This document shows positions 56,018 through 64,000 of a stretch of DNA of 64,000 nt, piece after piece. The first letter of the stretch is position 1, and each line of letters starts with the position of its first letter. The notes beneath the pieces are model-generated. The model had not been told where the DNA came from. It did no database searches and saw nothing but the letters and a program-made list of their open reading frames with translations. The position numbers were made by a program, and so were the translations under genes. Origin of the DNA: Halomonas sp. H10-9-1. GTDB lineage: Bacteria; Pseudomonadota; Gammaproteobacteria; Pseudomonadales; Halomonadaceae. Where the stretch lies: the NCBI RefSeq assembly GCF_040147005.1, contig NZ_JAMSHO010000001.1, positions 1,922,001-1,986,000 on the forward strand. The letters are read 5' to 3'.

Positions 56018-57957
56018 TCACTGCTCCCTGTGCTTTTCTTACGGCCACGCGTCTTCTTGGGCGCCGGCTCGGGTTCGACGTAGAGGTGCTCGAGGTCATG
56101 GGCGATGGCCAGCGACTTGTCAGTGACACACTTCTCGCGCACCCGTTCCGGCCAGTAGGCCATGGCCAGGTGGGCCCAGTCGTAGTCGCCCTGCTCCAGC
56201 TTTTCCCAGGTCTCCTTCAGCACCTTCTGCCACGGCTTGTGGCGAAACAGCGGCCAGAGCGGCGCGGCGGTGATCTGCACGCCGTCGTCGTGGTTGGGCT
56301 TGTAGCCTGGGGCGATCTTCAGCAGGGTATCGCGCAGGTCGGCCAGCTCGTCGCGGAAGTCGCTCAGCTCCTCCAGGCGCTTCTCGTCGGCGCGGCTGCG
56401 GCTGGCGCCTGCCAGGCGCAGGTTGCCCAGCTCGCTCTCCAACTGCTTGAGCTTAGGCTCGACGAAGTCGTTGACCCCGGTGAAGAGGGTCTGGTCGGTC
56501 AGATCCGGGTAGTAGAGCCACAGGGTGTAGCTGCCCGAGGCCGTGGCCAGCGGCCAGTAGATCGGCGCCTTGCGGCGGCTCTTGGAGTACTGCTGCAGGT
56601 GGTACTTGAAGAAGTCACGGCGTAGCCAGCGGCGCAGGTCCTCATCGACCTGGGCATCTACCGTCTCCAGTACATCGGCCATCAGGCGTGGCAGGTCATG
56701 CTCATGGCCCGGATCATCGACCAGGATGCCAGTGTGGCGATGGTAGGGCTTGTCACCGTCGGGGAGCATACCGGGGCTCTTGGCCGGAAGCGGGTCGAAG
56801 GGGTCCGGCTCGGGTGGGGCTTCGCGCTCGCCGGTGGCCAGGCGCCAATCGAAGCGGCCGAAGGCGACGCCAGCCGCCCAAGAAATCTGCGGGTCAAGTG
56901 ATGAAGTACTAAAGCATTCATCAAGCTCATCACTTCCCTTAACCAACTGTATTAACTCATCCTCACCAAAGTCGAAATCATAATCTCGATCTTCATCGGA
57001 GAAGCCGTACAATTCATAACATATCTCATCAATCCTCCTCTGCAGATTACCAACTTCCTCCTTTAAATTTTTTGACCTTATATCATATAACCTTTCAAGC
57101 AGTGCGACAGGCATCAAAAAGGCACGAGAGCACTCATCAAATTCTCCAATACTTCTTTTTTTAGACCATGCCTCTCTTGCCAAAAACGACAACTCTTTAT
57201 AAGCTTCATCTGTAAAACTCGGAACTGGAGTAGTCTCAACCAGCCCAACCTCATAAGATCTAGCAGCCGCATCTGCAGCAGCTAGCCTAGCTTCCACAAG
57301 CTCGCAAAATGGCCTTGAAGAACATACAGCCAGCATTACCAAAAGATGACTGTCATCATCATAATCACAGAATATAGACGGACCTTTATCAGCAAATATA
57401 CACCCCGCAGGCATAACCCTCATGCTTAGCCCGCTGGTAGTTCTTCTGGGCCATGTAATACCTGGACGAAAAAATTGAGAATGGCCATTAAGAGCCGCAG
57501 ACCAATTATATCCCCAGCCTTTACTCCCCCTGTACTCAGAAACAAATTCTTTTATCTCATAACCATCGTTTTCCCAATTTATAACAAGCGGCCATTCGGT
57601 ATAGTAAGTTGAAAAGCTACCACCCTTAGGCATTACAACCCATGATGACCCATTTTCCGTTGACTTTCTTGAATTAGCAAAACGGGTCTCACTTACCTCC
57701 CAAAAAAGTCGTAAAAAACGAAAGTCATCTCCAGATGTAGCTCCGGACTGAACATCTCGACCAGAAGATTCTAACGAAGGGCGATCGGAGGAAAAAACTT
57801 GCTTTACTGAACCTTTAATCCAATAAGAAAAAGGCGAACCTGGAATTTCCAAGAAACTATAGGGATCAATGCACACCCCCCCCTCCCCACTTCTAACAAC
57901 ATTAAGCAGGTGAGTTTTTTTATCTTTCTCCTCCACCAAGCGGATAAATTTAGTCAT
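56014..57957 (-). CDS. pglX: BREX methyltransferase PglX, C-terminal part (split gene)
   Basis: A 647-residue protein that continues PglX directly. It starts TKFIRLVEEKDKKTHLLNVV just where the methyltransferase fold of the previous ORF stops (AAYVLERKV). Its first ~355 residues (DNA 57957-56890) are encoded by visibly AT-rich DNA and contain the expected target-recognition region; the rest, ending in a Lys/Arg-rich tail (PKKTRGRKKSTGSSE), is GC-rich. GGAG stands 8 bases before the ATG and the ATG overlaps the previous stop (ATGA). Together the halves make ~1,280 residues, near the usual PglX size. A sequencing frameshift cannot be excluded. Confidence 0.8.
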   Translation of the reverse strand: MTKFIRLVEEKDKKTHLLNVVRSGEGGVCIDPYSFLEIPGSPFSYWIKGSVKQVFSSDRPSLESSGRDVQSGATSGDDFRFLRLFWEVSETRFANSRKSTENGSSWVVMPKGGSFSTYYTEWPLVINWENDGYEIKEFVSEYRGSKGWGYNWSAALNGHSQFFRPGITWPRRTTSGLSMRVMPAGCIFADKGPSIFCDYDDDSHLLVMLAVCSSRPFCELVEARLAAADAAARSYEVGLVETTPVPSFTDEAYKELSFLAREAWSKKRSIGEFDECSRAFLMPVALLERLYDIRSKNLKEEVGNLQRRIDEICYELYGFSDEDRDYDFDFGEDELIQLVKGSDELDECFSTSSLDPQISWAAGVAFGRFDWRLATGEREAPPEPDPFDPLPAKSPGMLPDGDKPYHRHTGILVDDPGHEHDLPRLMADVLETVDAQVDEDLRRWLRRDFFKYHLQQYSKSRRKAPIYWPLATASGSYTLWLYYPDLTDQTLFTGVNDFVEPKLKQLESELGNLRLAGASRSRADEKRLEELSDFRDELADLRDTLLKIAPGYKPNHDDGVQITAAPLWPLFRHKPWQKVLKETWEKLEQGDYDWAHLAMAYWPERVREKCVTDKSLAIAHDLEHLYVEPEPAPKKTRGRKKSTGSSE

Positions 57958-59855
57958 ACCTTTCTCTCCAACACATATGCGGCTGCTTCCACCATGGCGT
58001 CATCCATCACACCATGCCCCAGATCCACCACAATCTCAGGGAAAGAATTTCCTAAGACTACTTGTTCACGCCATTTACGATATGTAGTAAGGAAGAAGCA
58101 GGTACGAGATGTGATCGCTCCTAGTCGTCCGCCTTGGCGCATCATTTCCAAACCACGCTCGACGAAAATTGCCAGCAAGTCATTTTTGCTGTTGGGATAA
58201 CCCTTACCCAATTTAGCTTTAACGCCGGCACTAAGCGCGCCGAACGGCGGATTCATCACTACCACATCGAAAACCACACGGCAGAGATCGATCATCCTCA
58301 AACCCTGCAACGCATCCTGAGCAAACAGCCGGCTCTGGTAGGTGGCGCCGGCTTCCTCGGAGAACTCGACCAAGGCCCGGCGCAGGCGCTCCTCGGCCTT
58401 CTGCCAGGTCTCCTGCTCCTGCTCGGCGAAAAGATCGCTGCCCTTGCCCACATAGACCTGGCGGATCAGCGCGGGGAGCTCCTTCTCGGCGCGCAGCAGC
58501 ACGCCGAGCTCGGGCAGGCCCTTGAGCATCTGCAGGGTCTTCTCGAAGAGCTCGGCATCTTGGGAATCCAGACGCTCGGCGAAGGCTTCACGGAGTTCCT
58601 TCTCGGCGGGTGGGGCTACGGCGGCGATGACGTTGCCCTGCCCCACGTCCGGGCGCTCCAGGGCTGTCACGCCGTCCTCATGCCAGGTGCGCTGGGCGCG
58701 CAGCCACAGCGCCAGCGAGGCGATCTGGGCGGCACGGGGGTCAATGTCCACCCCGTAGATGTTGTGCTCGATGATCAGACGCGGCACGTCGCGCAGCAGG
58801 GCCCCCTCATCGGCATAGGTGTGGCAGAGGGGCTCAAGGCCAGCTTCCGGCTGGGTGGAGACGTCCAGCGAGCCAGGGCCGTGTTGCTGCTCCCACTGCC
58901 AGGCGTCGCGGTATATCTGCAGGAAGAGATCGAAAGCGTAGAGGCCGAAGTGCATGGAGCCACAGGCCGGGTCCAGCAGCTTGAGGGTACGCGGGTCGCG
59001 CAGCTTGACTCCTGCCTCGGGCTGCTCGTCGGGCTTCACCAGCAGGTACTGACAGCTGTCGCGCAGCGGCGTGGTGCCGCCGGTGGCGTTGAACCATTGG
59101 CGACCCAGGGTGTTGTCGACCAGGAACTCCACCACATAGCGCGGGGTGAAGAACTGGTTGCGCACCGCCAGCTCCCGGCTGTTGCGCGGTGCCTGGCTTG
59201 CCTTGCGCATCGCCTTGCGCTCTTCCTGGCTGTTGAAGTACTGGTAGATCCAGCCAATGGTCTCATCCAGCGCCCACAGCGGCTCGATCTCGTGGTCGTT
59301 GAGCAGCGCCAGCAGTTCGTTGAGCGCCGTCTCACGGGGGAAGAGCCGCCCTTGGGGCGCGAAGCGGTCGAATAGCGCCGGCAGATCGAGGGCGAACTCG
59401 TCGAAGAGGCTGAACAGGAAGGTCTGGTAGGCCTCGCCGGTCTCCCCCAGGGCGGTGCCGGCCACATGACGATAGAGCTCGAAGGCCTGGGACTGAACAC
59501 CCTGGCTGACGGCGGGCAGCAGCAGTCCGCGCGCCTCCATCATCAGCAGCGCCGCCAGGCGGTTAAGTACGGTGAAGGCCTGTTCGCGGATGATGCGTTG
59601 GATGGCCGCCTGGCGCTGCGCCTTGCTCTCACCTTCCCCTGCCAAGTAGTGCGCCAGCGTTTCACGTAGCAGTGCAGCGGTGTGGCGCTCACGGTCGGTC
59701 AGATGGGTCAGCCGAGAGAGTTCGGTCACCTCGCCGGTGCGGGGGTCGAGGCCGTAGTCCTGCTGCAGCTGCAGCGTGAACTCGTCGGTCAGTGTCTTGC
59801 GACAGTCGCTGACCAGGCGCTGCAGACGGTTGCGTGTACCTTGATCGAAGGCCAT
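57954..59855 (-). CDS. pglX: BREX methyltransferase PglX, N-terminal catalytic part
   Basis: A 633-residue protein holding the SAM-binding and catalytic motifs of an adenine-N6 methyltransferase. Motif I is LLDPACGSMHFG (295-300) and motif IV is NPPFG (535-539). NIYGVDIDPRAAQIASLALWLRA and VVDLGHGVMDDAMVEAAAYVL are PglX-like. It methylates host DNA and marks self in BREX. It ends where a single-chain PglX would continue, and the next ORF overlaps by 4 bases. The GC content drops right after the NPPFG motif. It starts 3 bases after brxC. Confidence 0.87.
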   Translation of the reverse strand: MAFDQGTRNRLQRLVSDCRKTLTDEFTLQLQQDYGLDPRTGEVTELSRLTHLTDRERHTAALLRETLAHYLAGEGESKAQRQAAIQRIIREQAFTVLNRLAALLMMEARGLLLPAVSQGVQSQAFELYRHVAGTALGETGEAYQTFLFSLFDEFALDLPALFDRFAPQGRLFPRETALNELLALLNDHEIEPLWALDETIGWIYQYFNSQEERKAMRKASQAPRNSRELAVRNQFFTPRYVVEFLVDNTLGRQWFNATGGTTPLRDSCQYLLVKPDEQPEAGVKLRDPRTLKLLDPACGSMHFGLYAFDLFLQIYRDAWQWEQQHGPGSLDVSTQPEAGLEPLCHTYADEGALLRDVPRLIIEHNIYGVDIDPRAAQIASLALWLRAQRTWHEDGVTALERPDVGQGNVIAAVAPPAEKELREAFAERLDSQDAELFEKTLQMLKGLPELGVLLRAEKELPALIRQVYVGKGSDLFAEQEQETWQKAEERLRRALVEFSEEAGATYQSRLFAQDALQGLRMIDLCRVVFDVVVMNPPFGALSAGVKAKLGKGYPNSKNDLLAIFVERGLEMMRQGGRLGAITSRTCFFLTTYRKWREQVVLGNSFPEIVVDLGHGVMDDAMVEAAAYVLERKV

Positions 59856-59858
59856 GAC

Positions 59859-62800
59859 TTACTCCTTGTCGCTATTCTCGGGGGCCTCATCGAAGGCGAC
59901 GTCCAGCTCGAAGGCGTGGGCGTACTCCAGCTCGCCGCGCAGCTTCTGCAGCTCACGGATCATGGCGTCGAGGGTGTCCAGGGAGGTGATGCGTGAGCGC
60001 GTCTTGAAGCGCCGGGTGAGCACCTTCTTGTTCTCCTGGCACCCCTCTTGCTCCTCCTCGAGCTCCTTCTGCTCCTCGCGGATACGCTCCTGCTGGCGCT
60101 CGCGGCCGACCCGCTCGATATGCTCCTTGAGGGAGGCCAACTCCGCCTGGAGCTCGTAGTCACGGTTGACCAGACGCTTGAGCCCCTCGATATCAGTCGA
60201 GGCTTCCAGCGCCAGCGTATCCAGACGGCCGAGAAGGTCCTGCTGTTCCTGATTGGTCAGCTCAGGCCACTCCGGCACCCGGGCGAGCTCCTGCTCCGCC
60301 TGGCGCAGCCGCTGCTGCTGCTGTTCCTGCATGCGCTCGGTGGCCTGGCGTACCTGGCTGCGCAGCTCGGTGAGGCGGGTATTGAAATCCGAGGCGCTGC
60401 GGTACGCCTCCTCGGAAGCCAGGCGCGTCGCGATCTCCTTTAGCGGTTCGGCCAGTTCGGCCTTCAGCTCGCCAGGAATGCCGCTGCCGGGCAGCCCTTC
60501 GATGGCCTGGGCCAGAGCACGCAGTTCCTTCAGGGTGTCCTCTAGGCCCTGCTCGAGCGCCTTCTTGAGCTCGGCCGCCCAGGTCAGGTTGTCATAGAGG
60601 CTGGATTCCTGCCGGCCCAACCGCTGGGGTGCGTCGGAGCCATCGGTGAGCAGGATGTCCGCCATGTCACGCCCCATCGCCTCCAGGCGCTCGTCACCGG
60701 GAAGCCCCAGCGCCTGCAGGCGTCCGGAAAGCGAGGCATAGCGCTGCTGAAGCTGAGGGAAGAGCTTGGTGGCCGCCTTGCTGATGGCATCCTCCAGCGG
60801 CACCACCATATCGCCGCTCAGCTCGGTCAGACGCTTGGCCGCCAGCGCCAGCATCTCCATGGAGGGGCGGTCTTCGCGCAGCGAGATCCCCACGTTCTTG
60901 AAGGCGTTGTTGCTCTTCAGTGCCTCGATGGCCTGCTGGCCGTTGACGGTCACCTCGCGCCCCGAGACCTTCAGCTTGATCACCCCGCCGACCAGCATGG
61001 CGGCCACCAGGTAGCGCAGGGTGTCCTGGGACCAACCGTAGGGGGCATCGCTGAAGCGACTTGAGAGGCTCTTGCCCTCCACCATGCCGACCCGGTCGAT
61101 GTGGTCGCGGACGCTGACCAGGGCACGATGGTCGGTGTTGATACCGGGTTGGCCCCCCTGTTGGGTCACCAGGCCCAGGGGGTCCAGCTTGGTGGTGATA
61201 CCGCTGAGGTTGCCCACACGCAGGAAGCGCTCGGCCAGGTCGCTCTGCACCCGCTCGGGAGCCTCGCCATAGCGACTGAACACCTGACCTGCCACGCCAG
61301 CCAGCTGCTTGCGCGCGGCCTCGGGCAGTTCGCCGGCCAGGCTCTCCACCGCCGTGGTTTGCCCGCGGAAGATGAAAGAGCCCTGGACCAGGCTGCGCTT
61401 GATCAGCCGCTGCAGGTCGGCGCCCAGACGGCTAGCGCGCTCGAGCTGGGCGCGGCAGTAGTCGCGCACCTCCTGGTCGGGGTCATGGCGGAACTTGGCG
61501 TCGATCTCCTGGCAGCGATAGATGTCCGCGGTGAGGTCATCCAGTTCGGGCGACTTGCGCCCCACCAGGTAGATCAGGTTCTCGTTGGCCTTGACCCGGG
61601 AGTCGTCCTGGAGGCGCGAGCGAGCGGCATCGTAGTCGGTGGGTTCGACCAGCTCGATCACCGTCTGGATGGGATGGCGGTCCCCCGCCAGGGAGGTAGG
61701 CAAGCCCTCGGGGCCCTGGGTCTTGAGGCCGGTCTGCACGGAGAGCGAACCATGCAGCTGGGTGCTGGGCAGCGGCGAGAACACCTCCTCCAGCGCGCGG
61801 TTGAGGATGCGCTTCATTTCCACGCCGCGCAGCGGGATCTGGGTGCGCTCCTGCTCGATGTCGTTGAGCTTCTCGCTGAAGAAACAGAGGAAGCCATCCT
61901 GCTCGCCGAAGGGCACGATCGAGTCACCGATCAGCTCCTCGATGGCGGCATTGATCTCCTCCGCCTGGCTGCCACTGGCTACCTCGGAGTGGATCAGGCT
62001 CGCGACGTTGCGCCGGGTAATCGGCAGGTTGCCGAGGATCTGCAGCACGGCCACTGTCTTGGCGATGCGCTGGGGCAGCTCGGCGTCGCGATAGCGGATC
62101 TTGGTGACCGTATTCACGGCCTTGTGCCAGTTGGGGAAGGCGCGCTCGATATCTTTCTCCAGGGCGTCGTAGAGGGTCACCGTGGTGGCCAGCCAGCCCA
62201 CCGGCTGGTCGGCGACGGGTATGCGCTTGCCATCGCCCTCGATCAGGATGTCCTGGATCACCTTGATGGCCGAGCGCAGGCCGATGCCGCCGGTCGAGCG
62301 CGCCAGCGCCCCCAGCAGGTGCAGCAGGATGTCGAAATGCGCCGGCAGGAAGGGGTAGAGGTCGATGAAAGTCTGGCGATCGAAGTCGGCCCCGTAGGCG
62401 CGGGCATCCTCCAGCTTGGTGTTGTGGCGCAGCGCCTGGCCGTACTGGTCGAACAGCTCACCGAGCTGCTTGGCTCCGTCCGGCGACTTGCCGAGCAGGC
62501 GGGTGTAGCAGATCTCCTTGATGTCATCGGCCTCGAGGTCGATGGAGATCGGGAAACGGTCCTTGAGTTTGAAGAGCTCCGGTGAGTTGAGCGAGGCCCG
62601 CGGATCATCCTCGGTCAGAGTCTGCTGGCCGGTGCCGATCAGCCACACCTTGCCGTTGCCCTGGGCCTTGATGTTCTTGGCCAGGCCATCGAGGTTGAGA
62701 ATCAGCGGCTGGCGCGCCCCCACGTACTGCCCCACCTCGTCGACGATGAAGATCACGTGCTCCTTGCCGGAGTGCTCGCGCACGATGTCCAGCATCTCCT

Positions 62801-63530
62801 GCACACGATCATTCTCGAAACGGATCACCTCACTGGTGGCGGTATTGAAAGAGGCCGGAGTGGTAAAGAGCGAGGGGTAGAGCTCGTGGGCGATCTCCGG
62901 TATCAGGCTATCGACCACCAGCTCGTCGTTGCGATAGTCACGCCAGGCCTCGCCACCGGTCTTCTCCTCGAAGAGCGTGAGGAACTCCTCATAGCGGCCC
63001 TCCTGCTTCAGGCGACGCTCCAGGGAGGCCACCTTGAGGTTGCGCGAGTAGCCGGCCCACTGCAGCACCTTGTAGTAGAGGACGCTGGAGACCTCCTCCA
63101 TGGTGGCACCACTGACCTGCTCGGTGGCCAGGTCCAGCATCAGCACCGCGGCTGGGAAGCGTTTGGCCACGGTACTCAGCAGCTGCCGGGTGGTGGTGTT
63201 CTTGAGACGGTCCTGAAGGTGCTGGCGGAAGGGCACCCCGTCGATGGTGACGCTGTCGTCGAAGGCCAGGCCGAGGTACTTGGTGAAGGAGCTCTTGCCC
63301 GAGCCGTAGAAGCCCGATACCCAAACGCCGACCTCATTCTCGCCACCGGCTTCCATGGCGACCTGCATCTTGGTCAGCAGCTGGTTGAACTGCTCGTCGA
63401 TGGCGTCGGTGACCACATACTCGGAGATCTCCTTTCTCAGGCGCTCCTCCTGGGAGACACCGTAGGCGATCACCTTCTCGATGCTGCGGTAGATATCGCG
63501 GCTGGGGTCAAAAAGCTGTTTGATTTCCAT
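59859..63530 (-). CDS. brxC: BREX P-loop ATPase BrxC
   Basis: A 1,223-residue ATPase. It begins MEIKQLFDPSRDIYRSIEKV, with Walker A GFYGSGKSSFTKYLG (73-87) and Walker B HVIFIVDEVGQYVG (about 260). A long helical region with coiled-coil stretches rich in Gln and Glu (about 1060-1180) follows. This is the layout of BrxC/PglY, the large ATPase found in all BREX types. AAGGAG precedes the ATG, 14 bases after the brxB stop. pglX follows after 3 bases. Confidence 0.92.
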   Translation of the reverse strand: MEIKQLFDPSRDIYRSIEKVIAYGVSQEERLRKEISEYVVTDAIDEQFNQLLTKMQVAMEAGGENEVGVWVSGFYGSGKSSFTKYLGLAFDDSVTIDGVPFRQHLQDRLKNTTTRQLLSTVAKRFPAAVLMLDLATEQVSGATMEEVSSVLYYKVLQWAGYSRNLKVASLERRLKQEGRYEEFLTLFEEKTGGEAWRDYRNDELVVDSLIPEIAHELYPSLFTTPASFNTATSEVIRFENDRVQEMLDIVREHSGKEHVIFIVDEVGQYVGARQPLILNLDGLAKNIKAQGNGKVWLIGTGQQTLTEDDPRASLNSPELFKLKDRFPISIDLEADDIKEICYTRLLGKSPDGAKQLGELFDQYGQALRHNTKLEDARAYGADFDRQTFIDLYPFLPAHFDILLHLLGALARSTGGIGLRSAIKVIQDILIEGDGKRIPVADQPVGWLATTVTLYDALEKDIERAFPNWHKAVNTVTKIRYRDAELPQRIAKTVAVLQILGNLPITRRNVASLIHSEVASGSQAEEINAAIEELIGDSIVPFGEQDGFLCFFSEKLNDIEQERTQIPLRGVEMKRILNRALEEVFSPLPSTQLHGSLSVQTGLKTQGPEGLPTSLAGDRHPIQTVIELVEPTDYDAARSRLQDDSRVKANENLIYLVGRKSPELDDLTADIYRCQEIDAKFRHDPDQEVRDYCRAQLERASRLGADLQRLIKRSLVQGSFIFRGQTTAVESLAGELPEAARKQLAGVAGQVFSRYGEAPERVQSDLAERFLRVGNLSGITTKLDPLGLVTQQGGQPGINTDHRALVSVRDHIDRVGMVEGKSLSSRFSDAPYGWSQDTLRYLVAAMLVGGVIKLKVSGREVTVNGQQAIEALKSNNAFKNVGISLREDRPSMEMLALAAKRLTELSGDMVVPLEDAISKAATKLFPQLQQRYASLSGRLQALGLPGDERLEAMGRDMADILLTDGSDAPQRLGRQESSLYDNLTWAAELKKALEQGLEDTLKELRALAQAIEGLPGSGIPGELKAELAEPLKEIATRLASEEAYRSASDFNTRLTELRSQVRQATERMQEQQQQRLRQAEQELARVPEWPELTNQEQQDLLGRLDTLALEASTDIEGLKRLVNRDYELQAELASLKEHIERVGRERQQERIREEQKELEEEQEGCQENKKVLTRRFKTRSRITSLDTLDAMIRELQKLRGELEYAHAFELDVAFDEAPENSDKE

Positions 63531-63544
63531 GAGTCACTCCTTCC

Positions 63545-64000
63545 TTAGCCGCCGACGTGGACCGACCGGTAGTTGCCATCTTCCGGGTAGAAGCCCAGAA
63601 ACTTGAGCCGCGTCTTGCCGGTGCGCACACCCGGGTAGAGGAATACGGTGGGCACGTGGAAGCGTCCCTGTAGCTGGCCTTCGATGACCCCGATGCGCAT
63701 GTAGGGGTGCAGCGCCTCCAGGTCGGTCACAAGCAGGATGCTGGCTGGGTTGCCCTCCAGCTCGCTCAGCTTGGCCTCGAGACGCTCCTGCAACGCGCCG
63801 TTGGCCACGGCGTTGGCGAGCGACGCATTGGTCTTCTTCCAGTCCAGGGGGTTGCGACGATCGGCGGCCAGCCTGATCCTGCGCATGGGCGCCTGGGTGA
63901 GGATCTCATCGACGGCCTCGGCAATCGAGAAGGTGTGGACATCCCAGCCCTCGTTGCCCAGCCGGCTCTTCCAGGCCGCCAGATGACGCTTCACGGCCAG
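63545..64000 (-). CDS. brxB: BREX protein BrxB (DUF1788), C-terminal part
   Basis: The frame is open from the window edge to the TAG/TAA-type stop at 63545, giving about 151 residues of the C-terminal part. LLVTDLEALHPYMRIGVIEGQLQGRFHVPTVFLYPG and LGFYPEDGNYRSVHVGG are characteristic of BrxB. The family is about 200 residues, so the N-terminus lies outside. BrxB is a small structural protein of type 1, 5 and 6 BREX. brxA would be expected next, beyond 64,000. Confidence 0.88.
   Translation of the reverse strand: MAVKRHLAAWKSRLGNEGWDVHTFSIAEAVDEILTQAPMRRIRLAADRRNPLDWKKTNASLANAVANGALQERLEAKLSELEGNPASILLVTDLEALHPYMRIGVIEGQLQGRFHVPTVFLYPGVRTGKTRLKFLGFYPEDGNYRSVHVGG

Noticed and set aside
57954..57990. 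Homopolymer-driven phase variation of pglX
   Set aside because: Only short runs (GAGAGA, AAA) are present at the junction, far shorter than known phase-variable tracts.

Overview
The window looks like chromosome of a high-GC marine or halophilic gammaproteobacterium, most likely Halomonadaceae (Halomonas-like). This is an inference from gene content and protein style: a RegBA/RoxSR redox pair, 3-hydroxybutyrate catabolism, the thrS-infC-rpmI-rplT-pheST-ihfA operon, an aa3 oxidase cluster and LrgAB. No database search was run.

Bases 1-42,100 are ordinary core genome. In order: the start of prfC (minus strand); regB/regA; 3-hydroxybutyrate dehydrogenase; a HybE-family orphan; grxA; scoAB with a divergent LysR regulator; an envelope block (acyltransferase, LysM/LytM lipoprotein, glycosyltransferase, PAP2 phosphatase) and alkB; agcS and gcvH-gcvP; ppnN with a divergent LysR gene; a flavodoxin; the translation operon, in which infC appears to start at a rare AUC codon; an OmpA-like lipoprotein; an SLC13 transporter; the full cytochrome c oxidase cluster (ctaB, ctaA, Sco-like, SURF1, coxC, ctaG, coxA, coxB); lrgAB; and a DksA/TraR-type zinc-finger gene.

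At 42,129 a tRNA-Pro(GGG) marks the change to an accessory island. Next to it are a short tandem direct repeat, two copies of a covarying structured RNA (the first with a terminator/antiterminator arrangement), and a small gene with a CHC2-like zinc ribbon. An IS1380-family element (43,966-45,649) with a 4-bp target duplication interrupts a 102-codon gene. Removing the element restores that gene's frame exactly.

From 45,800 to the window end a minus-strand operon encodes a type 1-like BREX phage-defence system: brxB (partial), brxC, pglX, pglZ and brxL. brxA would be expected just outside the window. Four features are unusual. (1) pglX is split into two ORFs joined by an ATGA overlap, inside an AT-rich block that begins just after the NPPF catalytic motif. 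(2) Between pglX and pglZ lies a tightly coupled cassette: a HEPN-like protein, a KGGVGR-variant ParA/MinD-type ATPase and a KAP/STAND-like P-loop ATPase, followed by a DUF262/HNH (GmrSD/BrxU-like) protein. (3) BrxL carries a C-terminal domain strikingly like that of eukaryotic MITD1 in place of the usual Lon-like region. (4) An array of four alternating TTGTGGC half-sites separates the cassette from the DUF262-pglZ-brxL segment. This composite island is the best candidate here for an undescribed system.
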